A stretch of DNA of 64,000 nt from Fibrobacterota bacterium (GCA_023436205.1 JAEZKC010000117.1:1-64000), one strand, 5' to 3'; counted from the first letter of the stretch, positions 53,305 through 62,030 are shown. Program-made: numbers and translations. Notes: generated from the sequence alone by a model not told the origin.

Positions 53305-53646
53305 TTACAAGGCCCCGACAACAGCATCTATGTCGACTGGCTTGTAAAGTACCTGATCTTTATCATTTGGAATTCTATTGTTAACTGATGTAAAAGTCTC
53401 GTCAGCATTGTAAAAAATTACCGGCTTCTGCTCAATTTTTCTTCCGATGCCGAAATAATCGTAAATTGCACGTCCCTTTTCCCAGGTATCGACATTGATA
53501 AGAAAGCTGTCAAAATTCGCAGTGCCGACTGCATCCATAAAACTGTTGGAGGTAGAGCACAGAACTGTTTCGATATTCTTTTTTCCCAGTTCATCCTGCA
53601 TCTGGACGATTCTTTTGCGACCGTCATCCAAAACCAGTACTTTCAT
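53305..53646 (-). CDS. Receiver-like (pseudo-response-regulator) protein
   Basis: This is a 113-aa single-domain protein started at the ATG after AAGGGGA; eight extra N-terminal codons are possible but lack a site. It follows the receiver pattern: MKVLVLDD acidic pair (Asp7/Asp8), a beta-3 strand FDSFLINVD, and the conserved Lys102 in LYKPVD. The usual phospho-Asp column appears to be Asn51 (Asp53 lies two residues on), and the Thr/Ser switch position is Asn80. It may be a phosphorylation-independent receiver that docks to a partner. It is 16 bases upstream of the ParA-M23 gene and almost certainly co-transcribed with it. Confidence 0.75.
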   Translation of the reverse strand: MKVLVLDDGRKRIVQMQDELGKKNIETVLCSTSNSFMDAVGTANFDSFLINVDTWEKGRAIYDYFGIGRKIEQKPVIFYNADETFTSVNNRIPNDKDQVLYKPVDIDAVVGAL

Positions 53647-53682
53647 CGTATTCCCCTTATAAAGATGCACACTAATAGTATC

Positions 53683-53722
53683 AAAAAAGAGGATCTAACA
53701 CGGAATCTCTTCCGGTTAGATC
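53683..53722 (-). terminator. Intrinsic terminator of the TPR anchor gene
   Basis: The arms GATCTAAC and GTTAGATC enclose CGGAA-TCTC-TTCCG, giving a stem of about 13 bp with one bulge. On the minus strand it is followed by CTCTTTTTTG. It lies between the TPR gene and the receiver-like gene and so separates the two transcription units. Confidence 0.88.
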
Positions 53723-53744
53723 TTAAATAGAGAATCAAATAATG

Positions 53745-54425
53745 TTAATTAACGCCTGCTTTTACATTCAGAATGGCAAGAAGGTTTTCCGCCTTCTGAT
53801 GATATTCGGTAGCATTTGTGTCAGCAATAATTTCATTGCAAAGCTTACCGGAAACTGCAGTGTTACTGTTCTGATTGATAAGGGCCATTTTCCAACGGAT
53901 AGCCGAATGACGGTGTTTGAGACGATCATCATTCAGAGCTTTCTGCAGATAATTGAGTGCACTTGTCATATCACCCTTGAACTCATAAGCAGATGCAAGC
54001 CCTTCCAGAGCCTGAGCCCCTGCAAAACCGGCATCTTTTCCGGACAAGGCGGTTTCAAACCACGTGATCGCCTGATCGTAATTCTGCTGCTGAAGGTAGA
54101 TGCTGCCCATCATGAAAGCACTCATAGTCCCCTGTGGCGTATGCCTGTAGTTATTTGCCACATCACTGAAAGCATTCAAAGCTTTATCCAGCTGATTGTC
54201 ATTATGGTCAAGCATTGCGACTCCGAAAATTTCCTGAGCCTTGCGGATACTCGATTCTTTCATTTTCCCGACAACCAGAACTCCAACCACAATGATCACT
54301 ACAGCGGCCAGAGAAATAATAAGAGCGGTGCTGTTTGAGACCATGAATTCTTTGGCCTTCACCACTCCTTCAATCACTGGGTCCTGACCCAAGTCCTGCT
54401 TTTTTTTATCCTGCTGAATATTCAA
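53745..54425 (-). CDS. Membrane-anchored TPR protein (YfgM-like)
   Basis: This is a 226-aa protein. I start it at TTG placed after AAGGAGG; the longer frame has an implausible N-terminus. A cytoplasmic segment of about 30 residues precedes one transmembrane helix (about 34-53, IISLAAVVIIVVGVLVV). About four TPR-like repeats follow, predicted in the periplasm. This layout is like YfgM and related TPR proteins of Bacteroidetes-type bacteria, which help translocated proteins fold. It is read away from the phosphatase gene and has its own terminator. Confidence 0.82.
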   Translation of the reverse strand: MNIQQDKKKQDLGQDPVIEGVVKAKEFMVSNSTALIISLAAVVIIVVGVLVVGKMKESSIRKAQEIFGVAMLDHNDNQLDKALNAFSDVANNYRHTPQGTMSAFMMGSIYLQQQNYDQAITWFETALSGKDAGFAGAQALEGLASAYEFKGDMTSALNYLQKALNDDRLKHRHSAIRWKMALINQNSNTAVSGKLCNEIIADTNATEYHQKAENLLAILNVKAGVN

Positions 54426-54608
54426 GCGATTTCCTCCTTGGCATTCACTCTGAAATATGGTAAGATGTCTGCAGATTCCAACCAAATACGATTCGGTATA
54501 TTCAACATTGCAGACCGAATACAGTAAAATGGTTCTCATTAGGGGTAAAAGTCAAGTATTTGTGCCTTGAAGCCCCTAAGATAGATATTTTTAGAGGTAT
54601 TAATCAAT

Positions 54609-56150
54609 ATGAAACAGAATGCATCTCTCAACATGAATGAAATTCCTGACCTGAATGAGGAACTGCGGCTTCAGAACGAGTTATTGAAATCCCAGCTGAT
54701 GAATGCATCCCTGGTAAACGAACTCACCAAAGTGCTGCATTCCTGCACAGATCTGGAAGGTATAATAAAGACGGTTCTATTATCGTTTCAGGATCTGCTC
54801 AATTTCGATCGGGCCATTCTGTTCAGCATAGATGTGAAGAATTTTCATCTCACTCCAAGATCCTGGGTGGGTCTAAACAGTAATGATGTAGAATCACTGT
54901 CTGTGCCCCTGGGGTTTGAAGGGGGGGAGATAACAGATGCACTGTTTCTAAACAGACATGTGATAGTAGAGGAGCCGGACAGCAGCGATCTTTTCTCCAG
55001 TGCCTTACAGTCTCCAGGTTACCTTGTACTCCCGCTGCTGAGCAAACCCAACAAAAGATGCTGGGAACTGAAGGAGTGCCGGAAGAAGTCCTGCGCCTGC
55101 TATGGAAGCATAAACCCGTATTGCTGGAGTCAGAGCGGGGCCGGTCAGATGCTTTCGGTCCGAACTGAAGATGAACGGCGAAGAAGTTGCCTGACTTGCG
55201 TGGCATTCAAAGCTGAAGGCGTGTTCTGGATGGACCGCAACAGCAGACGGTCACCCATCACCAGTGATGACATCACCACTCTGACGGCAATCATCAATCT
55301 GGCCGGCCTCATAATTGATAACTTCAGGATTATGAATGCTCTTGACGGTGCAAATCACAACCTGCAGAAAGCCAATGAACAACTTAGAATTGTGAATCAC
55401 GATCTGCAGATTGCGCATGCAAAGATCAACACCGATCTTGAACACGCCCGCACCATTCAGCAGGGGCTCATGCCTCAGCACATCCGCAGCTCAAATGATT
55501 TTTCCATAAGCACACGGTACTTTTCAGCCGATGCAGTGGGGGGAGATTATTTCGACCTCTTCCAGATCTCAGAAAGTGCTTACGGGCTTGTGGTAGCCGA
55601 TGTCTCAGGACACGGAATTGCCTCCGCCCTGATCATGTCCATGGCTAAAGTACTGCTTAAGACCTATTCTCAGAATGAGACCTCACCCCAGAAAACACTC
55701 GAAAGAATCAATAGTGTATTCTTGTCTGAAATCGCCACTGAACATTTCGTGACTATATTCTATGCTGTTTTCGACATTAAAGAGAAGTTCATCCGCTTCA
55801 CCTCCGCAGGGCACTGCCCGGTACTCCTGCTTGACAAAAAAGCAGGCAGCTGTACTCTCTTGAAAGCTGATGGCCTTTTCCTTGGAGTATTTCCCGACAT
55901 GATGCTTGCTGAAAGAAGAATCGACTTCGTTCCCGGTGAACACAGACTGGTTCTCTATACCGATGGTCTTACAGAAGCCAACAACGTGGAAAACAAAATG
56001 TATGGAATAGAAAGACTCAGTACAGCAGTGTTGGAAACTTCTCATCTTAATCCTGAAGAAGTTGCCGATTATATTCTTGATGATCAGAAGAAATTTTGCG
56101 GGATGATAAAACCGGAAGATGATATTACACTGCTGATAATAGATTTTTAA
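54609..56150 (+). CDS. GAF-PP2C (SpoIIE/RsbU-type) phosphatase with two-CW cysteine motif
   Basis: This is a 513-aa cytoplasmic signalling phosphatase. The GAF domain is at about 35-242, interrupted by a cysteine cluster at 151-197 (CWELKEC, YCW, SCLTC), a two-CW-type motif likely to bind metal or sense redox. A coiled coil spans about 245-290. The PPM/SpoIIE domain at 295-513 keeps metal-binding Asp313 (GGDYFD), Asp331 (VADVSGHG), LYTDGLTEA and EDDITLL. Such enzymes dephosphorylate STAS anti-anti-sigma factors. A STAS protein with a similar CW motif is encoded convergently one base away. The cognate HATPase kinase is not in the window. Confidence 0.88.
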   Translation: MKQNASLNMNEIPDLNEELRLQNELLKSQLMNASLVNELTKVLHSCTDLEGIIKTVLLSFQDLLNFDRAILFSIDVKNFHLTPRSWVGLNSNDVESLSVPLGFEGGEITDALFLNRHVIVEEPDSSDLFSSALQSPGYLVLPLLSKPNKRCWELKECRKKSCACYGSINPYCWSQSGAGQMLSVRTEDERRRSCLTCVAFKAEGVFWMDRNSRRSPITSDDITTLTAIINLAGLIIDNFRIMNALDGANHNLQKANEQLRIVNHDLQIAHAKINTDLEHARTIQQGLMPQHIRSSNDFSISTRYFSADAVGGDYFDLFQISESAYGLVVADVSGHGIASALIMSMAKVLLKTYSQNETSPQKTLERINSVFLSEIATEHFVTIFYAVFDIKEKFIRFTSAGHCPVLLLDKKAGSCTLLKADGLFLGVFPDMMLAERRIDFVPGEHRLVLYTDGLTEANNVENKMYGIERLSTAVLETSHLNPEEVADYILDDQKKFCGMIKPEDDITLLIIDF

Positions 56151-56151
56151 A

Positions 56152-56811
56152 TCAGCTGGTGCTTATTATCTTTGTCTCATGTTCATGGGAGTCTGATTCT
56201 TCCAGTTGAGATATCTCCTCTTTGAGTGCCTCGACATCGGTAACGGATGTTTCATCTTCAAGATCTTCCTCTTTTGAGGCAAATTTACTCATAGCACAAT
56301 AAGCTTCTTTTATCGTTTCCACCTGAAGAATGAAGCGGTCAAGTTTTGAACTGGCAAGTGCGATTTTCACGTATCCTGTGGCGCCCACAATAACAAGCCT
56401 CCCACCCAGATCACTGCACTGTTTGTAAAATCTGACTATCAATCCCAGGGCACAGGAGTAGATGTTATTAACATTAGATAAATCGAGTACAACTCTGCCG
56501 CGTTTGACTTTACTGAGCCTCTCAGCCACTTTGGATAGAGCTGCACAGCGGATTGCATTCAAAGTGCCGCAACACTCTATTACCACAGTTTCGTATTCAC
56601 CAATATTTACATTTATGGAATTCTGATTGATTTTTTGATAGTAGGGGCATGATGGGCATTTCTGATCTTCGGAGTTGGCGGTTCCAGATCCCTTTTTCAG
56701 AATCCAACAGGAGAGATTCTCCATTTCAGCAATATTGTTTCTGAAATTCTGATAAACAAAACAGTTCTCCCGTGCTTTCTCACTGCATCCCTTGACTTCA
56801 TAACACTTCAC
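56152..56811 (-). CDS. STAS-domain protein with N-terminal two-CW motif
   Basis: This is a 219-aa cytoplasmic protein. The N-terminus has CYEVKGC...C (Cys3, Cys9, Cys17), SCW (Cys35) and CPSC (Cys52, Cys55), the same kind of two-CW cluster as in the facing phosphatase. A STAS domain covers about 65-178. Its phospho-site box, usually DSSGLG, reads YSCALG (118-123), so one serine remains and the acidic residue is lost. The last 40 residues are strongly acidic. The likely role is an anti-anti-sigma-type switch protein, perhaps with altered phosphorylation. The start is GTG after GAGGGG. Confidence 0.82.
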   Translation of the reverse strand: MKCYEVKGCSEKARENCFVYQNFRNNIAEMENLSCWILKKGSGTANSEDQKCPSCPYYQKINQNSINVNIGEYETVVIECCGTLNAIRCAALSKVAERLSKVKRGRVVLDLSNVNNIYSCALGLIVRFYKQCSDLGGRLVIVGATGYVKIALASSKLDRFILQVETIKEAYCAMSKFASKEEDLEDETSVTDVEALKEEISQLEESDSHEHETKIISTS

Positions 56812-56839
56812 AACTGAGCCCCTCGCCTTCCACTTTCAC

Positions 56840-57547
56840 CTAAAATAATCTGCCAAGAAAAGCTGCTACTGCATGTTCAACTCGAAGAATTCTCTCATTG
56901 AAGGAAACAGGACGGCATCCGAACTTTTCCAGTAAGTTGACCTCATAAGGGATGAATCCTCCTTCCGGCCCAATGACGAGAGTAACTCTCTGACCAGCAG
57001 AAGAAGACATTTTTTCTGTAACACCCGGATGAGCCACCAAAGCCAGATTATCCTGAATGACAGCCGATAATTCATCCTCCACAAAAGGTTTGAATCTTCT
57101 TCGAAGCTGAATATCCGGAAGCATTGTGTCACAAGCCTGCTCCAAAGCAAGATACATTATTTCATTCAAGGTGCAAAAGTCCAACACCGGACTTGACCAG
57201 TAACTTTTCTCCACTCTCCAGCTTTCTATGATAAACACCCTTTTTACACCCATCACTACTGCCGTTTCAAGAGCTTTTTTGAAACTTTTAGGTCTCGGCA
57301 GAGCAAGTATCAGAGTACAGGGAAGCGGGGCAGGAGGAGCATCGGTCAGACTCACCTCCATCTCACATGCAGAATCGCTCAGAACTGCAATTTTTCCTTT
57401 GCCAAGATAGCTGTTAAGTTTCCCCACCTTCAGGACATCGCCAGTGGAGGCTTTCAGTGTAGCTCTAATATGATTGAGTCGTCTTCCAGAAATAGAAACC
57501 CGATTCGGAGAAATAAAATCGGAATCAAAAAGAAGGATGGTGTTCAC
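56840..57547 (-). CDS. rsmE: 16S rRNA m3U1498 methyltransferase RsmE family
   Basis: RsmE methylates U1498 of 16S rRNA using S-adenosylmethionine. I start it at the GTG giving MNTILLFDSDF (235 aa), since the longer frame adds 32 residues unlike the family. The PUA-like N-terminal domain has SGRRLNHIRATLKASTGD. The SPOUT C-terminal knot has LVIGPEGGFIPYEV and ERILRVEHAVAAFLGRLF, where the family usually has RTETA. It is read in the same direction as the STAS gene, 28 bases upstream of it. Confidence 0.88.
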   Translation of the reverse strand: MNTILLFDSDFISPNRVSISGRRLNHIRATLKASTGDVLKVGKLNSYLGKGKIAVLSDSACEMEVSLTDAPPAPLPCTLILALPRPKSFKKALETAVVMGVKRVFIIESWRVEKSYWSSPVLDFCTLNEIMYLALEQACDTMLPDIQLRRRFKPFVEDELSAVIQDNLALVAHPGVTEKMSSSAGQRVTLVIGPEGGFIPYEVNLLEKFGCRPVSFNERILRVEHAVAAFLGRLF

Positions 57548-57661
57548 TGATTCAGCTTTGAAAAAATTACTTGGTGATCTGAAAAAAACTATGCCTGGCC
57601 AAATAGTAAATTTAATAACTGCGCCGCCGATCAGCCTTATCAACTTCCACCGGTACTAAAG

Positions 57662-58861
57662 ATGATCCACTGGAAACGCACCCTCATAGTTATGTTCATA
57701 TCGCAGCTGAGCACCTCAATCGGCTTTTCCATAATTTTCCCCTTTTTGCCTTTTTATGTACGGGAACTGGGAAGTTCTACCAACCTAAGCATTGAATTCC
57801 TCTCCGGCCTTGTCTTTTCATCCCAGGCTCTAGCCATGGCTGTGGCTTCACCATTCTGGGGAAGGCTTGCTGATCAATACGGGCGCAAGCCGATGGTTGT
57901 CAGGGCAATAATGGGAGGAGCTGTAACCATTTTCCTTATGGGTTTCGCCAGAACTGCAGAAGAGTTGATTTTTTTAAGAATTTTGCAGGGGCTGCTCAGT
58001 GGTGTTATAAGCGCCTCAATGGCACTGGTGGCCTCGGTAAGCCCAAAAGAAAAAACCGGGTTTTGCATGGGTATTTTGCAGCTTGGGATGTGGATAGGAG
58101 TTTCAGCAGGCCCTTTACTCGGAGGGGTGCTGGCAGATCATTTCGGTTTCAGAATACCATTTATGGTAACTGCTCTACTGCTAACATCCGCAGGTATTCT
58201 AGTCATCACTGTAGTAAAAGAGCCTTTTTCCAGAACATCAGTCCCCCGGGGCAGGTTCGGTTTTCTCAAAGACTGGCACAGGATTTTTTCCACTCAGGGG
58301 CTGACGGTCACCTTTGCACTTCGATTTTTAAACAGCCTGGGAACCACGGCACTGCTTCCGGTTATTCCTCTCTATGTGGAACAACTGCTTGGAGAAAGTT
58401 CCATGAAGGGAACTTATACAGGACTAGTCGCAGGGGCAAGCTCAGTTGCGGGAACAATCAGTGCAGTCTACCTTGGAAGATTGGGTGATCGAACAGGTCA
58501 CAGGAAAATTGTTATTATCAGTGCATTGGGTGCTGCTATTTTCTTTATCCCCCAGACGATTGTTTCCTCAGCTTGGCAGTTTTTACTGTTGCAGGTCTTG
58601 GCTGGTGCTGCTGTCGGAGGCATTCTTCCCTCTCTTACGGCACTACTGGCGATATACTCAGATCCGGATGAACTGGGTAGTGTTTACGGATTAGATAATT
58701 CAATAGTTTCATCAGGAAGAGCGGTGGCCCCGTTAATAGGCGCATCATTATCCATTTGTCTTGGAATAAGGGGAACATTCGCCATAACAGGAGTCATTTT
58801 TCTGATTCTTGCTGTACTGGCCAGCACAGGGATCAGTCCCCAAAAGACTAAAGATCACTAG
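57662..58861 (+). CDS. MFS drug-efflux-type transporter (MdtG/TetA-like)
   Basis: This is a 399-aa inner-membrane protein with about 12 predicted helices in two halves. Motif A is GRLADQYGRKP (67-77), with a related GRLGDRTGHRK in the second half. The profile fits the DHA1 proton-antiport family (MdtG, TetA). The substrate is unknown. There is no strong RBS before the ATG. It is divergent from rsmE. Confidence 0.88.
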   Translation: MIHWKRTLIVMFISQLSTSIGFSIIFPFLPFYVRELGSSTNLSIEFLSGLVFSSQALAMAVASPFWGRLADQYGRKPMVVRAIMGGAVTIFLMGFARTAEELIFLRILQGLLSGVISASMALVASVSPKEKTGFCMGILQLGMWIGVSAGPLLGGVLADHFGFRIPFMVTALLLTSAGILVITVVKEPFSRTSVPRGRFGFLKDWHRIFSTQGLTVTFALRFLNSLGTTALLPVIPLYVEQLLGESSMKGTYTGLVAGASSVAGTISAVYLGRLGDRTGHRKIVIISALGAAIFFIPQTIVSSAWQFLLLQVLAGAAVGGILPSLTALLAIYSDPDELGSVYGLDNSIVSSGRAVAPLIGASLSICLGIRGTFAITGVIFLILAVLASTGISPQKTKDH

Positions 58862-58994
58862 AACCGGCCCAGTAATATGGATTCGGTCCCCCGTTATCAT
58901 TTATATTAAGCGTTTGTCCGTATCCGCGGGCACAAATATTCATCTGCCTCGATCGTAACATTCTGTATTGATTTGCTAAAAGGAGATTAGAAAT

Positions 58995-60425
58995 ATGGCA
59001 CCACATGTCGATATTTGGGCCAGTCTGCCCAATCTGGTAAAAGACTTGAGTTTAGCTGAGTGGGGACGTAAAGAGATAGAGATCGCTCAGAAAGAGATGC
59101 CCGGGCTCATGGCCATCCGGGAAAAGTATGCAAAAGACAAGCCTCTTGCCGGAGCACGCGTTTCCGGATCTCTCCACATGACCATTCAAACTGCGGTACT
59201 CATTGAGACTTTGGTCGAACTTGGTGCAGATGTGAGATGGGCATCCTGCAACATTTTCTCCACCCAGGATCACGCTGCGGCAGCAATCGCAAAAGCTGGA
59301 ATTCCGGTGTTTGCCTGGAAAGGCGAAACACTGGAAGATTACTGGGCATGCACGTTCCAGGCACTTACCTTTCCCCAGGGCAAAGGTCCAAACCTTATAG
59401 TAGACGATGGTGGTGATGCGACTCTTCTTATTCACAAAGGTTTTCAGCTTGAAAACGGAGACAAATGGGTTGACAGCCCATCTGAAAGTCACGAGGAGTC
59501 CGTTATAAAAGATCTTCTGAAAAAAGTGTATGAAAAGGATCCCCAGCACTGGCACAAAGTGGTCAGTGAATGGAAGGGTGTTTCAGAAGAGACCACGACC
59601 GGAGTACATCGCCTTTACCAGATGCTTTCCGAAGGTAAACTTCTCGTTCCGGCAATCAATGTGAACGATTCCGTGACCAAATCAAAATTTGACAATCTTT
59701 ACGGATGCAGAGAGAGTCTGGCTGACGGCATCAAGCGGGCAACAGACGTGATGATCGCCGGCAAGGTGGTCGTGGTCTGCGGTTACGGCGATGTGGGTAA
59801 AGGCTGCGCTCAATCCATGAAAGGGTTCGGTGCACGGGTCATTGTTACCGAAATAGACCCCATCTGTGCACTTCAGGCGGCAATGGCAGGATTTCAGGTG
59901 ACCACCATTGAGGAAACGCTGGGGATTGGTGATATTTATGTGACCACCACTGGCAACGTTGATATTATCACTGCAGAACACATGGCAGCCATGAAAGATC
60001 AGGCGATCGTCTGCAACATCGGCCATTTCGACAATGAAATCCAGGTTGCAAAACTTGAGAAATGGCCCGGCATTCAGAAAGAAAACATTAAGCCCCAAGT
60101 TGACAAATATGTCTACCCTGATGGCCATGCCATTTTTCTGCTTGCTGAGGGAAGACTTGTGAATCTTGGATGTGCAACCGGACATCCTTCATTTGTCATG
60201 TCCAACTCATTTTCAAATCAGACACTGGCTCAGATGGACCTCTGGAAAAACAAGGAAGTCTATAAGCCCGGAGTTTACATTCTTCCCAAACAGCTTGACG
60301 AAGAAGTCGCCAGACTTCATTTGGGTAAGATCGGTGCTAAACTGACTGTACTTTCAAAGAAACAGGCCGATTATATCGGTGTAAAGGTTGAGGGTCCCTT
60401 CAAACCAGAGCACTACCGTTACTAA
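58995..60425 (+). CDS. ahcY: S-adenosylhomocysteine hydrolase
   Basis: AhcY splits S-adenosylhomocysteine into adenosine and homocysteine, relieving product inhibition of methyltransferases. The product is 476 aa, with the roughly 40-residue insertion (about 151-190) of the bacterial type. The NAD loop CGYGDVGKGCA is at 262-272, and the C-terminal FKPEHYRY is intact. The RBS is AAGGAG. No SAH riboswitch fold is evident in the 133-base leader. It is followed 18 bases later by a ThyX-like gene. Confidence 0.97.
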   Translation: MAPHVDIWASLPNLVKDLSLAEWGRKEIEIAQKEMPGLMAIREKYAKDKPLAGARVSGSLHMTIQTAVLIETLVELGADVRWASCNIFSTQDHAAAAIAKAGIPVFAWKGETLEDYWACTFQALTFPQGKGPNLIVDDGGDATLLIHKGFQLENGDKWVDSPSESHEESVIKDLLKKVYEKDPQHWHKVVSEWKGVSEETTTGVHRLYQMLSEGKLLVPAINVNDSVTKSKFDNLYGCRESLADGIKRATDVMIAGKVVVVCGYGDVGKGCAQSMKGFGARVIVTEIDPICALQAAMAGFQVTTIEETLGIGDIYVTTTGNVDIITAEHMAAMKDQAIVCNIGHFDNEIQVAKLEKWPGIQKENIKPQVDKYVYPDGHAIFLLAEGRLVNLGCATGHPSFVMSNSFSNQTLAQMDLWKNKEVYKPGVYILPKQLDEEVARLHLGKIGAKLTVLSKKQADYIGVKVEGPFKPEHYRY

Positions 60426-60443
60426 GAGTACAGGGAGCCAGAA

Positions 60444-61799
60444 ATGAAAGTAACCGGTATTGGCATCTGTCCTCCTCCGGGCGCAAAAGATAACCCGCAG
60501 GTAACCCCAGAACTTCTGGCGAGCAGTCTCGCCAGATATTCCCGATCCAACAAGGGACTGGACACAATACTTGCATCCATCGACTGGTCGGATCCTGAAA
60601 AGTCAGTGGATTCAATATTCCGTTTTGTCGATTACGGGCACGCAAGCATTACCGGTATGACCGGAGGCATTGCCATTGCCATTGACGGGCTTTCGATGTT
60701 TCTGGCTTACAAGATTTTCGAATTCGCACAGCTCTCAGATGGTCAGGAATCAAGTACCCGATATATCAAACTTGACAAATCCAGTCTTCCCGAAGCTAAA
60801 GAAATCGGAATTCCGGAATCCTGTATCCATGAATGGCAATCTATCATGGAACAGGCTTTTGATCTATATCAGGAAGTTTATTCCGATCTTGATGAAAAGG
60901 TAAAGAAAGCGCCAGACCTTATCAGACTTCCGCCTGGAACCGATCCCAAGGTGGTCGACCGCCTGAGAAAGAACTATGCTCTTGACAGGGCGCGCTATCT
61001 GATTCCATTTGCCACCAGAACAAATGCCGCTTATGTCATGAGCGCGAGAGTATGGGCAGACACTTTGAAGCATCTGGATTCTCTTGCGCTCCCGGAAGCA
61101 AAGAACTGCGCCGTTCTCATCAGAAAAGAACTGGAGAAATTTGTGCCTCGTATGGTGAGACACAGCTTTTCCACAAAATCCAGCATCAATCAATCTGAAC
61201 AGTTATTTAACTACAGCATTGAAGCCATAAAAAGCAACGGAGTCTCCATCGCGAATCTGCCTGATATGATACAGGTACGCCTCCTCGATGCCATGCCTTC
61301 ATTTTTACCCCGGCTCCAGACAATTCCCCAGGCCTTTGAAGGAAAAGACAATCGATACAGTGTTACTGGAACCGCTGTAAAGCGCATTATGGTAAGCGCA
61401 GCATGGAACAATATGGCGATTGCAGAGTTGAGGGATCTCAACCGACATAGAAGTGGCTACCGCTTCTCTCCCCTGCTCCCCTGCGGATTCTATTTACCCT
61501 CGGAAGTTACTAATCCCGGGGTAGGAGAACTATTAAACAAACAGAAACAGCTAATCGAGAAAATTTGCAGCAGCGGACAGCCCAACAGCTATGTGTATGC
61601 TCTTCTGCTTGGAACCCAGACTCCATTCGAACATTCAACCCATCTCGATAAAATGATCTATGAGATCGAATTAAGAACTGGTTTGGGAGCTCATTTCCGC
61701 TATGCCGAACACTTGGCAAAAGTGTCCTCTGCACTAATCGAACAGATGCCGGAACTTGCACCTTTCATCCATACAGGAAATGCCGAACCGGAATTCTGA
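60444..61799 (+). CDS. Double ThyX-like (FAD-dependent thymidylate synthase family) protein
   Basis: This is a 451-aa protein, about twice the length of ThyX, that seems to hold two ThyX-type domains. Domain 1 (about 1-225) has GHASI (65-69) and a signature loop ending SDGQESSTRY (98-107), but the RHR triplet is replaced by EFA. Domain 2 (about 235-451) has NRHRSGYRFSPL (333-344), with RHR but not the following Ser spacing. Classical ThyX needs RHRxxSxxxxSR in each active site, so activity is uncertain. Co-transcription with ahcY links it to one-carbon or methyl metabolism. A thymidylate-synthase role cannot be assumed. Confidence 0.75.
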   Translation: MKVTGIGICPPPGAKDNPQVTPELLASSLARYSRSNKGLDTILASIDWSDPEKSVDSIFRFVDYGHASITGMTGGIAIAIDGLSMFLAYKIFEFAQLSDGQESSTRYIKLDKSSLPEAKEIGIPESCIHEWQSIMEQAFDLYQEVYSDLDEKVKKAPDLIRLPPGTDPKVVDRLRKNYALDRARYLIPFATRTNAAYVMSARVWADTLKHLDSLALPEAKNCAVLIRKELEKFVPRMVRHSFSTKSSINQSEQLFNYSIEAIKSNGVSIANLPDMIQVRLLDAMPSFLPRLQTIPQAFEGKDNRYSVTGTAVKRIMVSAAWNNMAIAELRDLNRHRSGYRFSPLLPCGFYLPSEVTNPGVGELLNKQKQLIEKICSSGQPNSYVYALLLGTQTPFEHSTHLDKMIYEIELRTGLGAHFRYAEHLAKVSSALIEQMPELAPFIHTGNAEPEF

Positions 61800-61818
61800 G
61801 ATTAAAACACAGGCGGCC

Positions 61819-61845
61819 TCTCAGGAAATTATCAATTTCCTGAGA
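61819..61845 (+). terminator. Hairpin ending the ahcY-ThyX unit
   Basis: TCTCAGGAAATT-ATC-AATTTCCTGAGA is a perfect 12-bp stem 19 bases after the stop, followed by the imperfect U-rich stretch TATTTGTT. The remaining region up to 61970 shows nothing beyond a 16-codon open frame at 61918-61968 without a clear RBS. Confidence 0.75.
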
Positions 61846-61972
61846 TATTTGTTACAAAGCCCGAATATGACTTCTTCGTTTGCTAATTTCAGATTATAAA
61901 ACGGAAACACCTCGAGAATGGCTCATCAACTTTATGCTGAATTAAAAGAACAGATGGCTCCCCCGTAATCGT

Positions 61973-62001
61973 TTGACTCTACTCAGCGCAAACCGTATTT
62001 T
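61973..62001 (+). promoter_or_regulatory. Candidate promoter of the aminotransferase gene
   Basis: TTGACT is followed after 17 bases by TATTTT. The predicted start near 62008 gives a leader of about 95 bases that contains a terminator-like hairpin. Confidence 0.5.
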
Positions 62002-62030
62002 CCCAACTCTGTTTATATATATTGCTGCAG

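Noticed and set aside
53660..53690. TTGATA-N17-TATAAG promoter-like match before the receiver-like gene (minus strand)
   Set aside because: The -10 box would put the transcript start at or within a few bases of the ATG, removing the good RBS; it may be chance in an AT-rich stretch that also contains the upstream terminator.
57548..57643. N-terminal extension of RsmE from an upstream TTG
   Set aside because: The extra 32 residues do not resemble the family, and GGAAG lies directly against the TTG, too close to serve as its RBS.
61918..61968. 16-codon open frame (MAHQLYAELKEQMAPP) between the ThyX-like and aminotransferase genes
   Set aside because: It has no clear Shine-Dalgarno and lies upstream of the predicted aminotransferase promoter, so a leader-peptide role is unlikely.
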